Below are positions 1-5,422 of a DNA stretch of 7,853 bases, piece after piece. The stretch comes from CANHEE01 sp043777755 (GTDB taxonomy: Bacteria > Bacteroidota > Bacteroidia > Chitinophagales > Saprospiraceae). The stretch lies in the NCBI GenBank assembly GCA_043777755.1, contig JAYWHK010000237.1, forward strand, positions 1 to 7,853, written 5' to 3'. The translations under genes and the position numbers were made by a program. A model generated the notes under the pieces. The model saw only the letters and a list, made by a program, of their open reading frames with translations. It did not search any database and was not told the origin of the DNA. How positions within the stretch are numbered: position 1 is the first letter of the stretch; every line of letters starts with the position of its first letter.

Positions 1-14
1 ACTTTAATACTGTT

Positions 15-47
15 TTAGCCAAGCCATTTAAGTGGTCTTATAATGGT
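15..47 (-). other. Hairpin and repeat just past the lipoprotein stop
   Basis: Positions 24-32 pair with 37-46 around the 4-nt loop TGGT (9 bp, one bulged T at 41). The hairpin lies 16 nt past the stop of the lipoprotein gene as that gene is transcribed. No T-run follows it, so it is not a standard intrinsic terminator, though it could protect the 3' end of the mRNA. The same stretch (22-37) nearly repeats positions 72-86 at the end of the lipoprotein gene. Confidence 0.35.
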
Positions 48-61
48 AAGCCTTGTAAGTC

Positions 62-1084
62 TTAATTCGTTAGCCATTTAATGGTCGTGGCACTAGTTAC
101 AAAGCAATCTTCATTGGGTAAAGGTGCGTTCACTGTAAAATTTCCGTGAATTTTATATTTCCCTAAATTTGTAAAGGGAGCAATAGCGCCTACATTTTCT
201 AACGAAGTGTCAAACCTTTGCGACCTTACAAATAATGGCTGTGTAGAAATCGTAATACCCGCAGGCAAAGTAAAACCAAATAAAGGCTCTGGTAATCCTT
301 TTACATTTACCTGTACGTGATCAATAACACTTAGTATTTTAGCAGAAGTTGTATTGCCTCCTGGCGCACTACTAAATGGTGGTAGATTTTTTAAGAAATA
401 GCCTAATTGTTGATTTACTTCTGTCCCAATAATGTTATTTGCTTCACCTATACATTGAGCAGTAGAATTAGCAATCGCTGCCCATCGAATGTCAGCAGCA
501 GTTCTACCTTCAGCTTTAGGTAAAGCACCATCTTCAATAGCACCAACCCCAACATTCATTTGAATATACATGATTAACTTACCATTCTCAAAAGAAGGAT
601 TTCCCATATCAATGATATTGATGCCTTTATCTCCTCCTTCGATGCCATTGTATAGTTTTACAATTTGCTCTTTTACAGCTTCGTAGGCATGAGCAGCTTC
701 CGCACCTGTCCAGTCTTTTACTTCTGTATCGCCTACCTCTGCAACAGCAGTTACAAACTCGTACTTTTCAAAAATAGTACCTGGTCGGCTCACATTGTAG
801 TTCCATATCATTTCGATTTGCTCGCTTGCTGTTTTTGCATCAATTCGTTCTTCTGTACTTTTACCTTGTCGCCAGTTATCAAATTTTTCTTTGTAGCCTT
901 CTATCTCCTTGATAGTTTTTGTAATGTCTTCACGTTCTTCCTCAGTCATTGGGAACTCCTCTTTGCTTAGAACTGAATTTTCAAGTGTTGAATTTGGAGT
1001 AATTTCAGCTCCTTCTTTGTTACAAGCGATTGTCAATATAGCCGCTGTTCCAAAAATCATCAGAAATTTTGTTACATTTCTCAT
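62..1084 (-). CDS. Putative lipoprotein of unknown function (340 aa)
   Basis: I do not recognise this family. The N terminus is a lipoprotein-type signal: basic MRNVTK, a hydrophobic stretch at residues 7-19, then TIAC with Cys21 as the likely lipidated residue. The lipobox is slightly atypical, with Thr at -3 and Leu at -4. After the Cys comes NKE; charged residues just behind the Cys resemble surface-export signals of Bacteroidota lipoproteins, so an outer-membrane location is plausible but inferred. Residues 45-80 are Glu/Lys-rich and look helical. The middle (about 85-190) is mixed, with a hydrophobic strand-like LIMYIQMNV segment near 170. The C-terminal third is Gly/Pro-rich and probably beta. 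No catalytic motif is visible. The start ATG is preceded by A-rich sequence, which is usual here. The gene is probably transcribed from the site at 1266-1296, with a leader of about 175 nt. It appears monocistronic within the window. Confidence 0.85.
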   Translation of the reverse strand: MRNVTKFLMIFGTAAILTIACNKEGAEITPNSTLENSVLSKEEFPMTEEEREDITKTIKEIEGYKEKFDNWRQGKSTEERIDAKTASEQIEMIWNYNVSRPGTIFEKYEFVTAVAEVGDTEVKDWTGAEAAHAYEAVKEQIVKLYNGIEGGDKGINIIDMGNPSFENGKLIMYIQMNVGVGAIEDGALPKAEGRTAADIRWAAIANSTAQCIGEANNIIGTEVNQQLGYFLKNLPPFSSAPGGNTTSAKILSVIDHVQVNVKGLPEPLFGFTLPAGITISTQPLFVRSQRFDTSLENVGAIAPFTNLGKYKIHGNFTVNAPLPNEDCFVTSATTIKWLTN

Positions 1085-1117
1085 TTTTTACTTAATTTTG
1101 TGTTTTAAAAATTATTT

Positions 1118-1195
1118 TTATTTTTTGGCTGCTTCCACGCTCTGCAAAAAGTTGGGAGTAGCCGTTTTTTGTTTTGTAGGGTATAAAATATTCAA
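1118..1195 (-). CDS. Possible 25-codon leader ORF upstream of the lipoprotein gene
   Basis: This open frame starts at TTG (1195-1193), with AAAGGGG a few bases upstream, and ends at TAA 33 nt before the lipoprotein ATG. Its peptide ends TPNFLQSVEAAKK. It is far more protein-like and GC-richer (notably 1127-1163) than the surrounding AT-rich DNA. No ATG start is available and the frame is closed by a TAA just upstream. It could be a translated leader peptide, the 3' remnant of a decayed gene, or chance. It lies inside the predicted lipoprotein leader transcript. No function can be given. Confidence 0.22.
   Translation of the reverse strand: MNILYPTKQKTATPNFLQSVEAAKK
1127..1170 (+). other. Terminator-like hairpin reading on the plus strand
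   Basis: Positions 1127-1136 pair with 1154-1163 to give 10 bp, two of them G-U. A run of six T follows at 1165-1170. The G-U pairs form only in a plus-strand transcript; on the minus strand they become A-C mismatches. Read literally it would terminate transcription running antisense to the lipoprotein gene, but no plus-strand gene precedes it. The same bases lie inside the possible 25-codon minus-strand ORF, which may explain their composition instead. Confidence 0.25.
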
Positions 1196-1265
1196 AATCC
1201 CCTTTTATTCAATGATATTCTTTACTGCAGTTATTATACCATTGGATTAATCAAGAATTATAATG

Positions 1266-1296
1266 CAAAGTTATGGTTTTCCTCCTTTCTATAAAA
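1266..1296 (-). promoter_or_regulatory. Probable Bacteroidota-type promoter of the lipoprotein gene
   Basis: The minus strand reads TAACTTTG at 1273-1266, a full match to the TAnnTTTG -7 element. At exactly 20 bp spacing the -33 triplet is TTT (1296-1294) rather than TTG. Transcription would start near 1260 and give a leader of about 175 nt before the ATG at 1084. An AAAGGAGG (minus, 1288-1281) lies between the two elements, but no start codon follows at a useful distance. Confidence 0.5.
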
Positions 1297-1330
1297 GACC
1301 AAAATCCACAACTTCAGGAACGGCTAATTT

Positions 1331-1462
1331 TTAACAATACAGGTCATCTATAATTATCTCTTTCTTGTATTGTTCTTGCTGCGAAGGAGTCAATTGATTG
1401 AAATCAGCGGTAGGTATAGTAATATCAAACTCAATTACAATACTAATAGATAGTGTTATCAT
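1331..1462 (-). CDS. Possible 43-residue small protein
   Basis: This is an ATG-started frame of 43 codons ending in TAA, too short for usual ORF cut-offs. The N-terminal half is rich in Ile, Thr and Ser with alternating hydrophobics (strand-like). The C-terminal half contains TADFNQLTPSQQEQYKKE, a hydrophilic and probably helical segment, and the protein ends in DDLYC. Local GC is clearly higher than in the 11% GC block beside it, as expected for coding DNA. In frame the reading stays open upstream for 20 codons without another ATG, so the ATG at 1462 is the first usable one; it has A at -3. No promoter is close. The candidate at 1826-1857 would leave a leader of about 355 nt. The family is unknown and chance is not excluded. 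Confidence 0.35.
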   Translation of the reverse strand: MITLSISIVIEFDITIPTADFNQLTPSQQEQYKKEIIIDDLYC

Positions 1463-1559
1463 AATGTTAATTTGGACTAAGAAATAAAAAATGACATTTG
1501 AGTATTTTTTTATTATTTCGGGTTTTTTAAAAATTTTATTTTACTAAAATAGATTTATA

Positions 1560-1584
1560 AGTATTTTATTAATTGAAAAATACT
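1560..1584. repeat. 8-bp inverted repeat AGTATTTT/AAAATACT
   Basis: The arms are 1560-1567 and 1577-1584 with a 9-nt spacer. Further copies of the same 8-mer sit at 1501-1508 (direct) and 1591-1598 (inverted). The spacing suits either a hairpin or a two-site operator. Confidence 0.5.
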
Positions 1585-1690
1585 AAAAATAAAATACTAT
1601 ATTTTATGGATAATAATCAAACAAAAGCAACACAAATTTGTTTAACTATTTATATAATATATTGTAAAAATTATTTTAAAAAATTAAAAT

Positions 1691-1718
1691 ATTGAAAATT
1701 TATGAATTCATAATCAAT
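1691..1718. repeat. 14-bp perfect palindrome centred on GAATTC with outer arms
   Basis: TTATGAATTCATAA (1700-1713) is self-complementary with no spacer. ATTGA at 1691-1695 and TCAAT at 1714-1718 extend the symmetry, with four unpaired bases (1696-1699) on the left only. A palindrome without a loop suits binding by a dimeric protein better than an RNA hairpin. Confidence 0.45.
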
Positions 1719-1761
1719 AGTTCTGAAAAAAATAAAACAAAATAACTAATTTTATATTTTT

Positions 1762-1790
1762 AATAATAGTTAAAAAAATTAACTATTATT
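1762..1790. repeat. 12-bp perfect inverted repeat upstream of the 519-aa gene
   Basis: AATAATAGTTAA (1762-1773) and TTAACTATTATT (1779-1790) flank five A residues. The repeat ends 48 bp before the start codon at 1839. Read on the plus strand it is followed by TATTTTTTAT, so it could act as an AT-only attenuator-like hairpin or as an operator. No GC pairs strengthen the stem beyond one C-G pair per arm. Confidence 0.45.
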
Positions 1791-1825
1791 TATTTTTTAT
1801 AGTCAAATAATTACTAAAAAACTTT

Positions 1826-1857
1826 CAAACCTACTGACATGATAAATAGACCTTCAA
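1826..1857 (-). promoter_or_regulatory. Candidate minus-strand promoter overlapping the start of the 519-aa gene
   Basis: The minus strand reads TTG (1857-1855), then 21 bp, then TAGGTTTG (1833-1826), a full TAnnTTTG match. It would fire leftwards into the AT-rich block and towards the 43-codon ORF. It overlaps the first codons of the plus-strand gene and may be a chance match. Confidence 0.28.
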
Positions 1858-3398
1858 AAGAATTTGGATTACTTTCCGAAGTTTCAGAACTTCTCGACAA
1901 CTACAAACTAAAACACATTGATGTTTTGGGCAACGAAGACAGCGAGTCCCGCTACACCGAGTTTTGGCGATTAGTAAAATCAGGTGAAATTCAAAATGAC
2001 AAACAAGCTGCACAGCATTTTTATCAAACAGATGAAAACAATCCCAATTACAAAAAATTCCGCTTAGAATACCGTGACAGATTACTCAATATGATTTGGC
2101 ATATTGATGCTTTTCACCCTAAATACAAAGAATTTGAGAGTGCTTATCTTGCTTGTCAAGAGCGAATGGCATTGATTCATGTTTTACATAATAACGATTG
2201 CGGAATGAGTGTCAGGCATTTATTGCGTGAAGTTTTAGAGCAAAGTCTTAAATATGAGTTTGTTGATATTAGTTATGTCGCAGCAACTCGGCTGCGACGA
2301 ATAGCTGTTAATAAAACAGAAGATCCTGAAGATTTTGAAAAATACAGCGAAATGTGCGAAAGATTAGAACAAGACTACCATAACATGACGAAAGCGGATA
2401 GGTGTTATGATGAGGTATTGGCTTTTTATATCCCAAAAAGGGCATTACAGCGTGGTGCTTTTAACTTAGGAGAAAAATATTTGAGAGAATTAAAGCCTTT
2501 TTTCAGTAAAAATTCGCCAGTAAAATTTTTGATCACTTATTCTTTGATAGCTTGTGTAAAATGTATCAGTGTGGCAGATTACAAAGGGCTTGACGAAGTT
2601 TCCCTACAAGCGATAGAGTACATGGAGCAAAAAACTTTTAATACAGGTAGAAGTCTTGCCATTTTTCTCAATCAGCGCATACTCGCCAATCGTCAGATGA
2701 AACGCTATGATGTGGCTTTGGAGTGTTTGGACAAAGCATTGCCTATGCAACTCGAAGGCACTAACAATTGGTTTGCGACCAAGGAATTGTCTGTTACGCT
2801 CAATCTTCATAAAAAAGATTTTCAAAAAGGATTTGATATTTTTCAAGGTGTAAAAAACAGCAAAGGTTTTAAGCACCTCTCCGAAATCAGAAAAGAGGAA
2901 TGGCTGATAATGGAAGCTTATTTATATTGTTTGCAAAAATTTAATAAAATAAAAGGTGATTTTGCAGATTTCAAGCTCACAAAAGCCATCAACTCTTTGG
3001 TCATCTGCGAAAAAGACAAATCTGGTCGCAATGTGACAGTACTGATTCTTAAAACTGTTTTTGCCATCGCTTTGAATCAAACAGACGACTTACTTGACCA
3101 AGTAGAGCAACTCAGCCGCTACCGCAGTCGCTATGCCAAAGGTGACTCCGAAGCTCGTGCTTACCTTTTTATCAAACTTTTGGGCTATTATGCCAATAGT
3201 GGTAACAATCGCCGTTTGGCGTTGTCAGAATCTGTAAGCACTTACCACGACCTCCTTGAAGAAGAGTATGACATCAATGACCACAATCACGCCACCGAAG
3301 TCATCATGTATGAAAATCTTTGGTTGTTGATAATGCAAGCCACCGAAGAAGATGAAGCGGAAATTATGGCTTCCAAAGATGTATTAGTAATGGCGTGA
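1839..3398 (+). CDS. Uncharacterised helical, TPR-like protein (519 aa)
   Basis: I cannot name this family. The protein has no signal peptide or membrane segment, so it is probably cytoplasmic. Residues 35-90 are charged and end in NYKKFRLEYRDRLLNMIWHID. From memory, large uncharacterised Bacteroidota proteins carry a similar stretch (roughly YxKxKxxxKDRLLNxLFFID) ahead of helical repeats; this resemblance needs checking. Residues 100-470 look almost entirely alpha-helical. Residues 271-300 (ending RYDVALECLDKALP) and 312-337 have TPR-like helix pairs. The tail (473-512) is very acidic. No catalytic signature is visible, so a scaffold or protein-binding role is likelier than an enzyme, but this is inference. 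The start ATG has no Shine-Dalgarno and no clear promoter; the 11% GC block lies upstream. The gene ends in TGA and converges on tsf across the terminator at 3412-3448. Confidence 0.88.
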   Translation: MINRPSKEFGLLSEVSELLDNYKLKHIDVLGNEDSESRYTEFWRLVKSGEIQNDKQAAQHFYQTDENNPNYKKFRLEYRDRLLNMIWHIDAFHPKYKEFESAYLACQERMALIHVLHNNDCGMSVRHLLREVLEQSLKYEFVDISYVAATRLRRIAVNKTEDPEDFEKYSEMCERLEQDYHNMTKADRCYDEVLAFYIPKRALQRGAFNLGEKYLRELKPFFSKNSPVKFLITYSLIACVKCISVADYKGLDEVSLQAIEYMEQKTFNTGRSLAIFLNQRILANRQMKRYDVALECLDKALPMQLEGTNNWFATKELSVTLNLHKKDFQKGFDIFQGVKNSKGFKHLSEIRKEEWLIMEAYLYCLQKFNKIKGDFADFKLTKAINSLVICEKDKSGRNVTVLILKTVFAIALNQTDDLLDQVEQLSRYRSRYAKGDSEARAYLFIKLLGYYANSGNNRRLALSESVSTYHDLLEEEYDINDHNHATEVIMYENLWLLIMQATEEDEAEIMASKDVLVMA

Positions 3399-3411
3399 AT
3401 TTTTAAAACTA

Positions 3412-3448
3412 AAAAAGCAGCTAATGGATTAACCCTTAGCTGCTTTTT
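3412..3448. terminator. Bidirectional intrinsic terminator between the 519-aa gene and tsf
   Basis: AAAAAGCAGCTAA (3412-3424) pairs perfectly with 3436-3448 over 13 bp; two inner G-C pairs are possible within the 11-nt loop. A-runs and T-runs on both sides provide a T-tract for either strand. It lies 13 nt after the TGA of the plus-strand gene and 18 nt after the TAA of tsf, so it serves both convergent genes. Confidence 0.92.
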
Positions 3449-3466
3449 ATATATGTGTTATTTCTA

Positions 3467-4294
3467 TTAACCTAAAGAAACAAGTTTGAAACCTTTAACA
3501 GTCAAACCTTTGCTTACACCATCAAGGTATTGAGCAACCGTCTTAGAAGAATCTCTTACGAATTCTTGGTTCAACAAAGTATTTTCTTTGTAAAACTTAT
3601 TCAAACGACCCAAAGCAATTTTTTCCAACATTTCTTCTGGTTTGCCTTCGTTACGAGCCAATTCTTTACCAACTTCCATTTCACGGATAACTACAGCTGG
3701 ATCAACATCGTCTTTATCAACACCTGCTGGCTTCATCGCCGCTACTTGCATAGCAACTGCCTTTGCAGCTTCAAAAGCTTCTGCATTCTCTTGGTTCACA
3801 GCAACTAAAACACCTGCTTTGTAACCAGTGTGGATATAAGCACCTACCTGAGAGCTACCAAGGTGTTCGTATTGAGCCAATTCGATTTTTTCACCAATAC
3901 GACCTACTTGTTCAGCAATACGCTCAGAAAGCGCAACGCCATCTAACTCAAGAGCCAATGCAGCTTCTAAGTTTTCTGGGCGGTTAGCCAAAATCAAGTC
4001 CGCTACAGTTTGAGCAAAAGCAATAAAGTTTTCATTTTTAGCAACGAAATCTGTTTCGCAGCTTACTTTCACTACGATACCGTAGTTGCGGCTTTGGTGA
4101 ACCTTAGCGATTACAACACCTTCTGTTGCTTCACGGTCAGCACGTTTTGCTGCTAATTTCAAACCTTGTTTACGCAAGAAATCTACTGCTGCATCGAAAT
4201 CACCTTCTGTTGCTTCCAATGCTTTTTTGCAGTCCATCATACCTGCATCTGTCATATCACGCAATTTTTTAATATCTTGTGCCGTAATTGCCAT
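3467..4294 (-). CDS. tsf: Elongation factor Ts
   Basis: EF-Ts is the cytoplasmic nucleotide-exchange factor that releases GDP from EF-Tu during translation. The N-terminal UBA-like domain (residues 4-40) has the family signature DIKKLRDMTDAGMMDCKKAL, followed by GDFDAAVDFLRKQG and AAKRADREATEGVV. The TDFVAKN motif (81-87), which inserts into EF-Tu, is intact. The length of 275 residues is normal for the family. The start MAITAQDIKKLR matches the usual N terminus and is preceded by an A/T-rich stretch with no Shine-Dalgarno. The gene is the last of the rplM-rpsI-rpsB-tsf series but is separated from rpsB by 234 bp containing a strong terminator. It therefore probably needs its own promoter or read-through. 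Only a weak TAAACTTG (minus, 4337-4330) is seen between the terminator and the start, with no -33 partner at normal spacing. Confidence 0.98.
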   Translation of the reverse strand: MAITAQDIKKLRDMTDAGMMDCKKALEATEGDFDAAVDFLRKQGLKLAAKRADREATEGVVIAKVHQSRNYGIVVKVSCETDFVAKNENFIAFAQTVADLILANRPENLEAALALELDGVALSERIAEQVGRIGEKIELAQYEHLGSSQVGAYIHTGYKAGVLVAVNQENAEAFEAAKAVAMQVAAMKPAGVDKDDVDPAVVIREMEVGKELARNEGKPEEMLEKIALGRLNKFYKENTLLNQEFVRDSSKTVAQYLDGVSKGLTVKGFKLVSLG

Positions 4295-4375
4295 TTTTAT
4301 ATAAAATTTTTATCCTGAAAAAATCAGAACAAGTTTAAAATTTAAATTTATTTAATGTGTTTTTTCAAACATCTT

Positions 4376-4407
4376 AAAAAAGCCAAAATAAACATTTTGG
4401 CTTTTTT
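4376..4407. terminator. Perfect 14-bp stem terminator between rpsB and tsf
   Basis: Positions 4376-4389 (six A, then GCCAAAAT) pair perfectly with 4394-4407 (ATTTTGGC, then six T) around a 4-nt loop. For minus-strand transcription the stem is followed by six T, so transcripts from rpsB should end here, 82 bp before the tsf start. The structure is symmetric and would also work on the plus strand, but no plus-strand gene ends here. Confidence 0.88.
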
Positions 4408-4528
4408 ATAAAAGTTAAGTACTTGTGCTAAATTATTTATAACTATTTCAGCTATATAAAATATAAAAGGTATCTGTTTCGTTGAAAACTTTTACATTTC
4501 GACTTTAACATTTTTACTTTTTACTTTC

Positions 4529-5230
4529 TTATTCTGCTGCGTTCTCTTTACGTTCAGCCAAACCTTCTTTGATAGCATCTACCAAGTAGTTGGTAATCAT
4601 AAAGATAGAGCGAGTAGCATCATCGTTTGCAGGAATTGCAAAATCCACTAAGTTTGGATCACAATTCGTGTCCACCATACCGAAAGTACGAAGTCCCAAA
4701 CGGTCAGCTTCTTGCAATGCTAAGTGTTCGTGTCCGATATCTACCAAGTAAATAGCTGAAGGCAATTTGCTCAAATTTTCGATACCGCCCAAAACACGTG
4801 TCATACGCTCATGCTCACGAGAAAGAGTCAAACGCTCTTTCTTATTGATTTGAACTGTAGGATCATTCAACATTCTTTGAATGTTCTGCATTTTCTTGAT
4901 AGACTTACGAATCGTAGAGAAGTTTGTCATCATACCACCCAACCAACGGTCAGTTACGAAAGGCATATTAACGCTTCTTGCTGCTTTTTCAACGATGTCA
5001 CGTGCTTGTTTTTTAGTAGCAACGAACATGATTTTCTTGCCTGACTTCGCAATTGAACGCATTGCATTAGCAGCACGTTCCATTGCTTCGCCTGTACGGT
5101 TCAAGTCAATGATGTGGATTCCTTTCTTCTCCATGAAGATGTTCGGAGCCATTTTTGGATTCCACTTTCTTTTTAAGTGACCGAAGTGTACACCGGCATC
5201 TAAAAGTTCCTGATATGTAGGCTTTGCCAT
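4529..5230 (-). CDS. rpsB: 30S ribosomal protein uS2 (S2)
   Basis: uS2 is a small-subunit protein bound late at the 30S head-body junction, and in many bacteria it is needed to recruit bS1. The sequence shows the family blocks in order: LLDAGVHFGHLKRKWNPKM (residues 9-27), HIIDLNRT, MFVATKKQARDIV, RWLGGMMTNFSTIRKSIKKM, LGGIENLSKLPSAIYLVD and VDTNCDPNLVDFAIPANDDA. The last block is the highly conserved C-terminal signature. At 233 residues it is a compact but complete uS2 with a short charged tail (AERKENAAE). The start ATG is preceded by TACAAA, without a Shine-Dalgarno. A 192-bp gap separates it from rpsI; a weak terminator-like hairpin stands just after rpsI, and no good promoter is seen, so read-through from the rplM promoter is likely. 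Confidence 0.98.
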   Translation of the reverse strand: MAKPTYQELLDAGVHFGHLKRKWNPKMAPNIFMEKKGIHIIDLNRTGEAMERAANAMRSIAKSGKKIMFVATKKQARDIVEKAARSVNMPFVTDRWLGGMMTNFSTIRKSIKKMQNIQRMLNDPTVQINKKERLTLSREHERMTRVLGGIENLSKLPSAIYLVDIGHEHLALQEADRLGLRTFGMVDTNCDPNLVDFAIPANDDATRSIFMITNYLVDAIKEGLAERKENAAE

Positions 5231-5302
5231 TTTGTACTATTTTATTTTTAAAATCTATCTTTTCCTAAATCCCTTTTTGATGAAGGTATTTTTAATGTCT
5301 GA

Positions 5303-5347
5303 ATATCTTTTTAAGCAAAAGAAACAGCAACATTCTAAGAAAGATAT
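5303..5347 (-). other. Possible stem in the rpsI-rpsB spacer
   Basis: ATATCTTT (5303-5310) and AAAGATAT (5340-5347) form an 8-bp AT-rich stem with a 29-nt loop, about 75 nt upstream of the rpsB start on the transcript. uS2 represses its own operon in some bacteria, so a leader element here is conceivable, but the stem alone is weak evidence. Confidence 0.2.
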
Positions 5348-5368
5348 AGATTTATATTTTTTAGAAAA

Positions 5369-5402
5369 ATAATTTTGAAAAAAGTGATAATTTTGAAAAA
5401 AG
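5369..5402. repeat. Two 16-bp direct repeats in the rpsI-rpsB spacer
   Basis: ATAATTTTGAAAAAAG occurs at 5369-5384 and again at 5387-5402, separated by TG, giving an 18-bp period. The second copy provides the T-run of the small terminator-like hairpin after rpsI, so it may be a local duplication of that T-tract. Confidence 0.6.
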
Positions 5403-5413
5403 CCTTGAAAGGC
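5396..5413 (-). terminator. Weak terminator-like hairpin after rpsI
   Basis: On the minus strand GCCTTTCAAGGC (5413-5402) forms a 4-bp stem with a 4-nt loop and is followed by six T (5401-5396), about 10 nt after the rpsI stop. The stem is short, so it is more likely partial or non-functional than a full stop, since rpsB shows no promoter of its own. Confidence 0.4.
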
Positions 5414-5422
5414 ATTCCAAAA

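Larger units (their letters stand above)
1463..1838. other. Extremely AT-rich intergenic block with repeated motifs
   Basis: Positions 1501-1800 contain 33 G or C in 300 bases (11%). No gene is supportable here. AGTATTTT occurs four times in 98 bp: 1501-1508 and 1560-1567 on the plus strand, 1577-1584 and 1591-1598 inverted. AATAGTTAA or its complement occurs at 1642-1650, 1765-1773 and 1779-1787, with a partial copy at 1716-1722. Palindromes lie at 1700-1713 and 1762-1790. I find no convincing TAnnTTTG promoter for the plus-strand gene that follows. Possible roles are binding sites for a regulator or nucleoid protein, or simply relaxed AT-rich spacer. Confidence 0.6.

Noticed and set aside
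665..1250. Two plus-strand frames (101 and 113 codons) opposite the lipoprotein gene
   Set aside because: Both are rich in Phe, Ser and Cys, as expected when reading the complement of a real gene, and have no promoter.
1281..1288. AAAGGAGG on the minus strand as a ribosome binding site
   Set aside because: No ATG, GTG or TTG lies 4-12 nt downstream; it falls between the -33 and -7 elements of the predicted lipoprotein promoter.
1301..1309. DnaA-box-like AAATCCACA beside the AT-rich block, hinting at an origin
   Set aside because: It matches TTATCCACA at only 7 of 9 positions, no second box is near, and there is no dnaA or other replication gene in the window.
1333..1374. 9-bp inverted repeat AACAATACA/TGTATTGTT at the end of the 43-codon frame
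   Set aside because: The loop is 24 nt and no T-tract follows on the minus strand; too weak to call a terminator.
4366..4373. GATGTTTG on the minus strand as the tsf -7 element
   Set aside because: The first base pair of the TAnnTTTG consensus is wrong and no TTG lies at 19-21 bp; the site also abuts the terminator stem.
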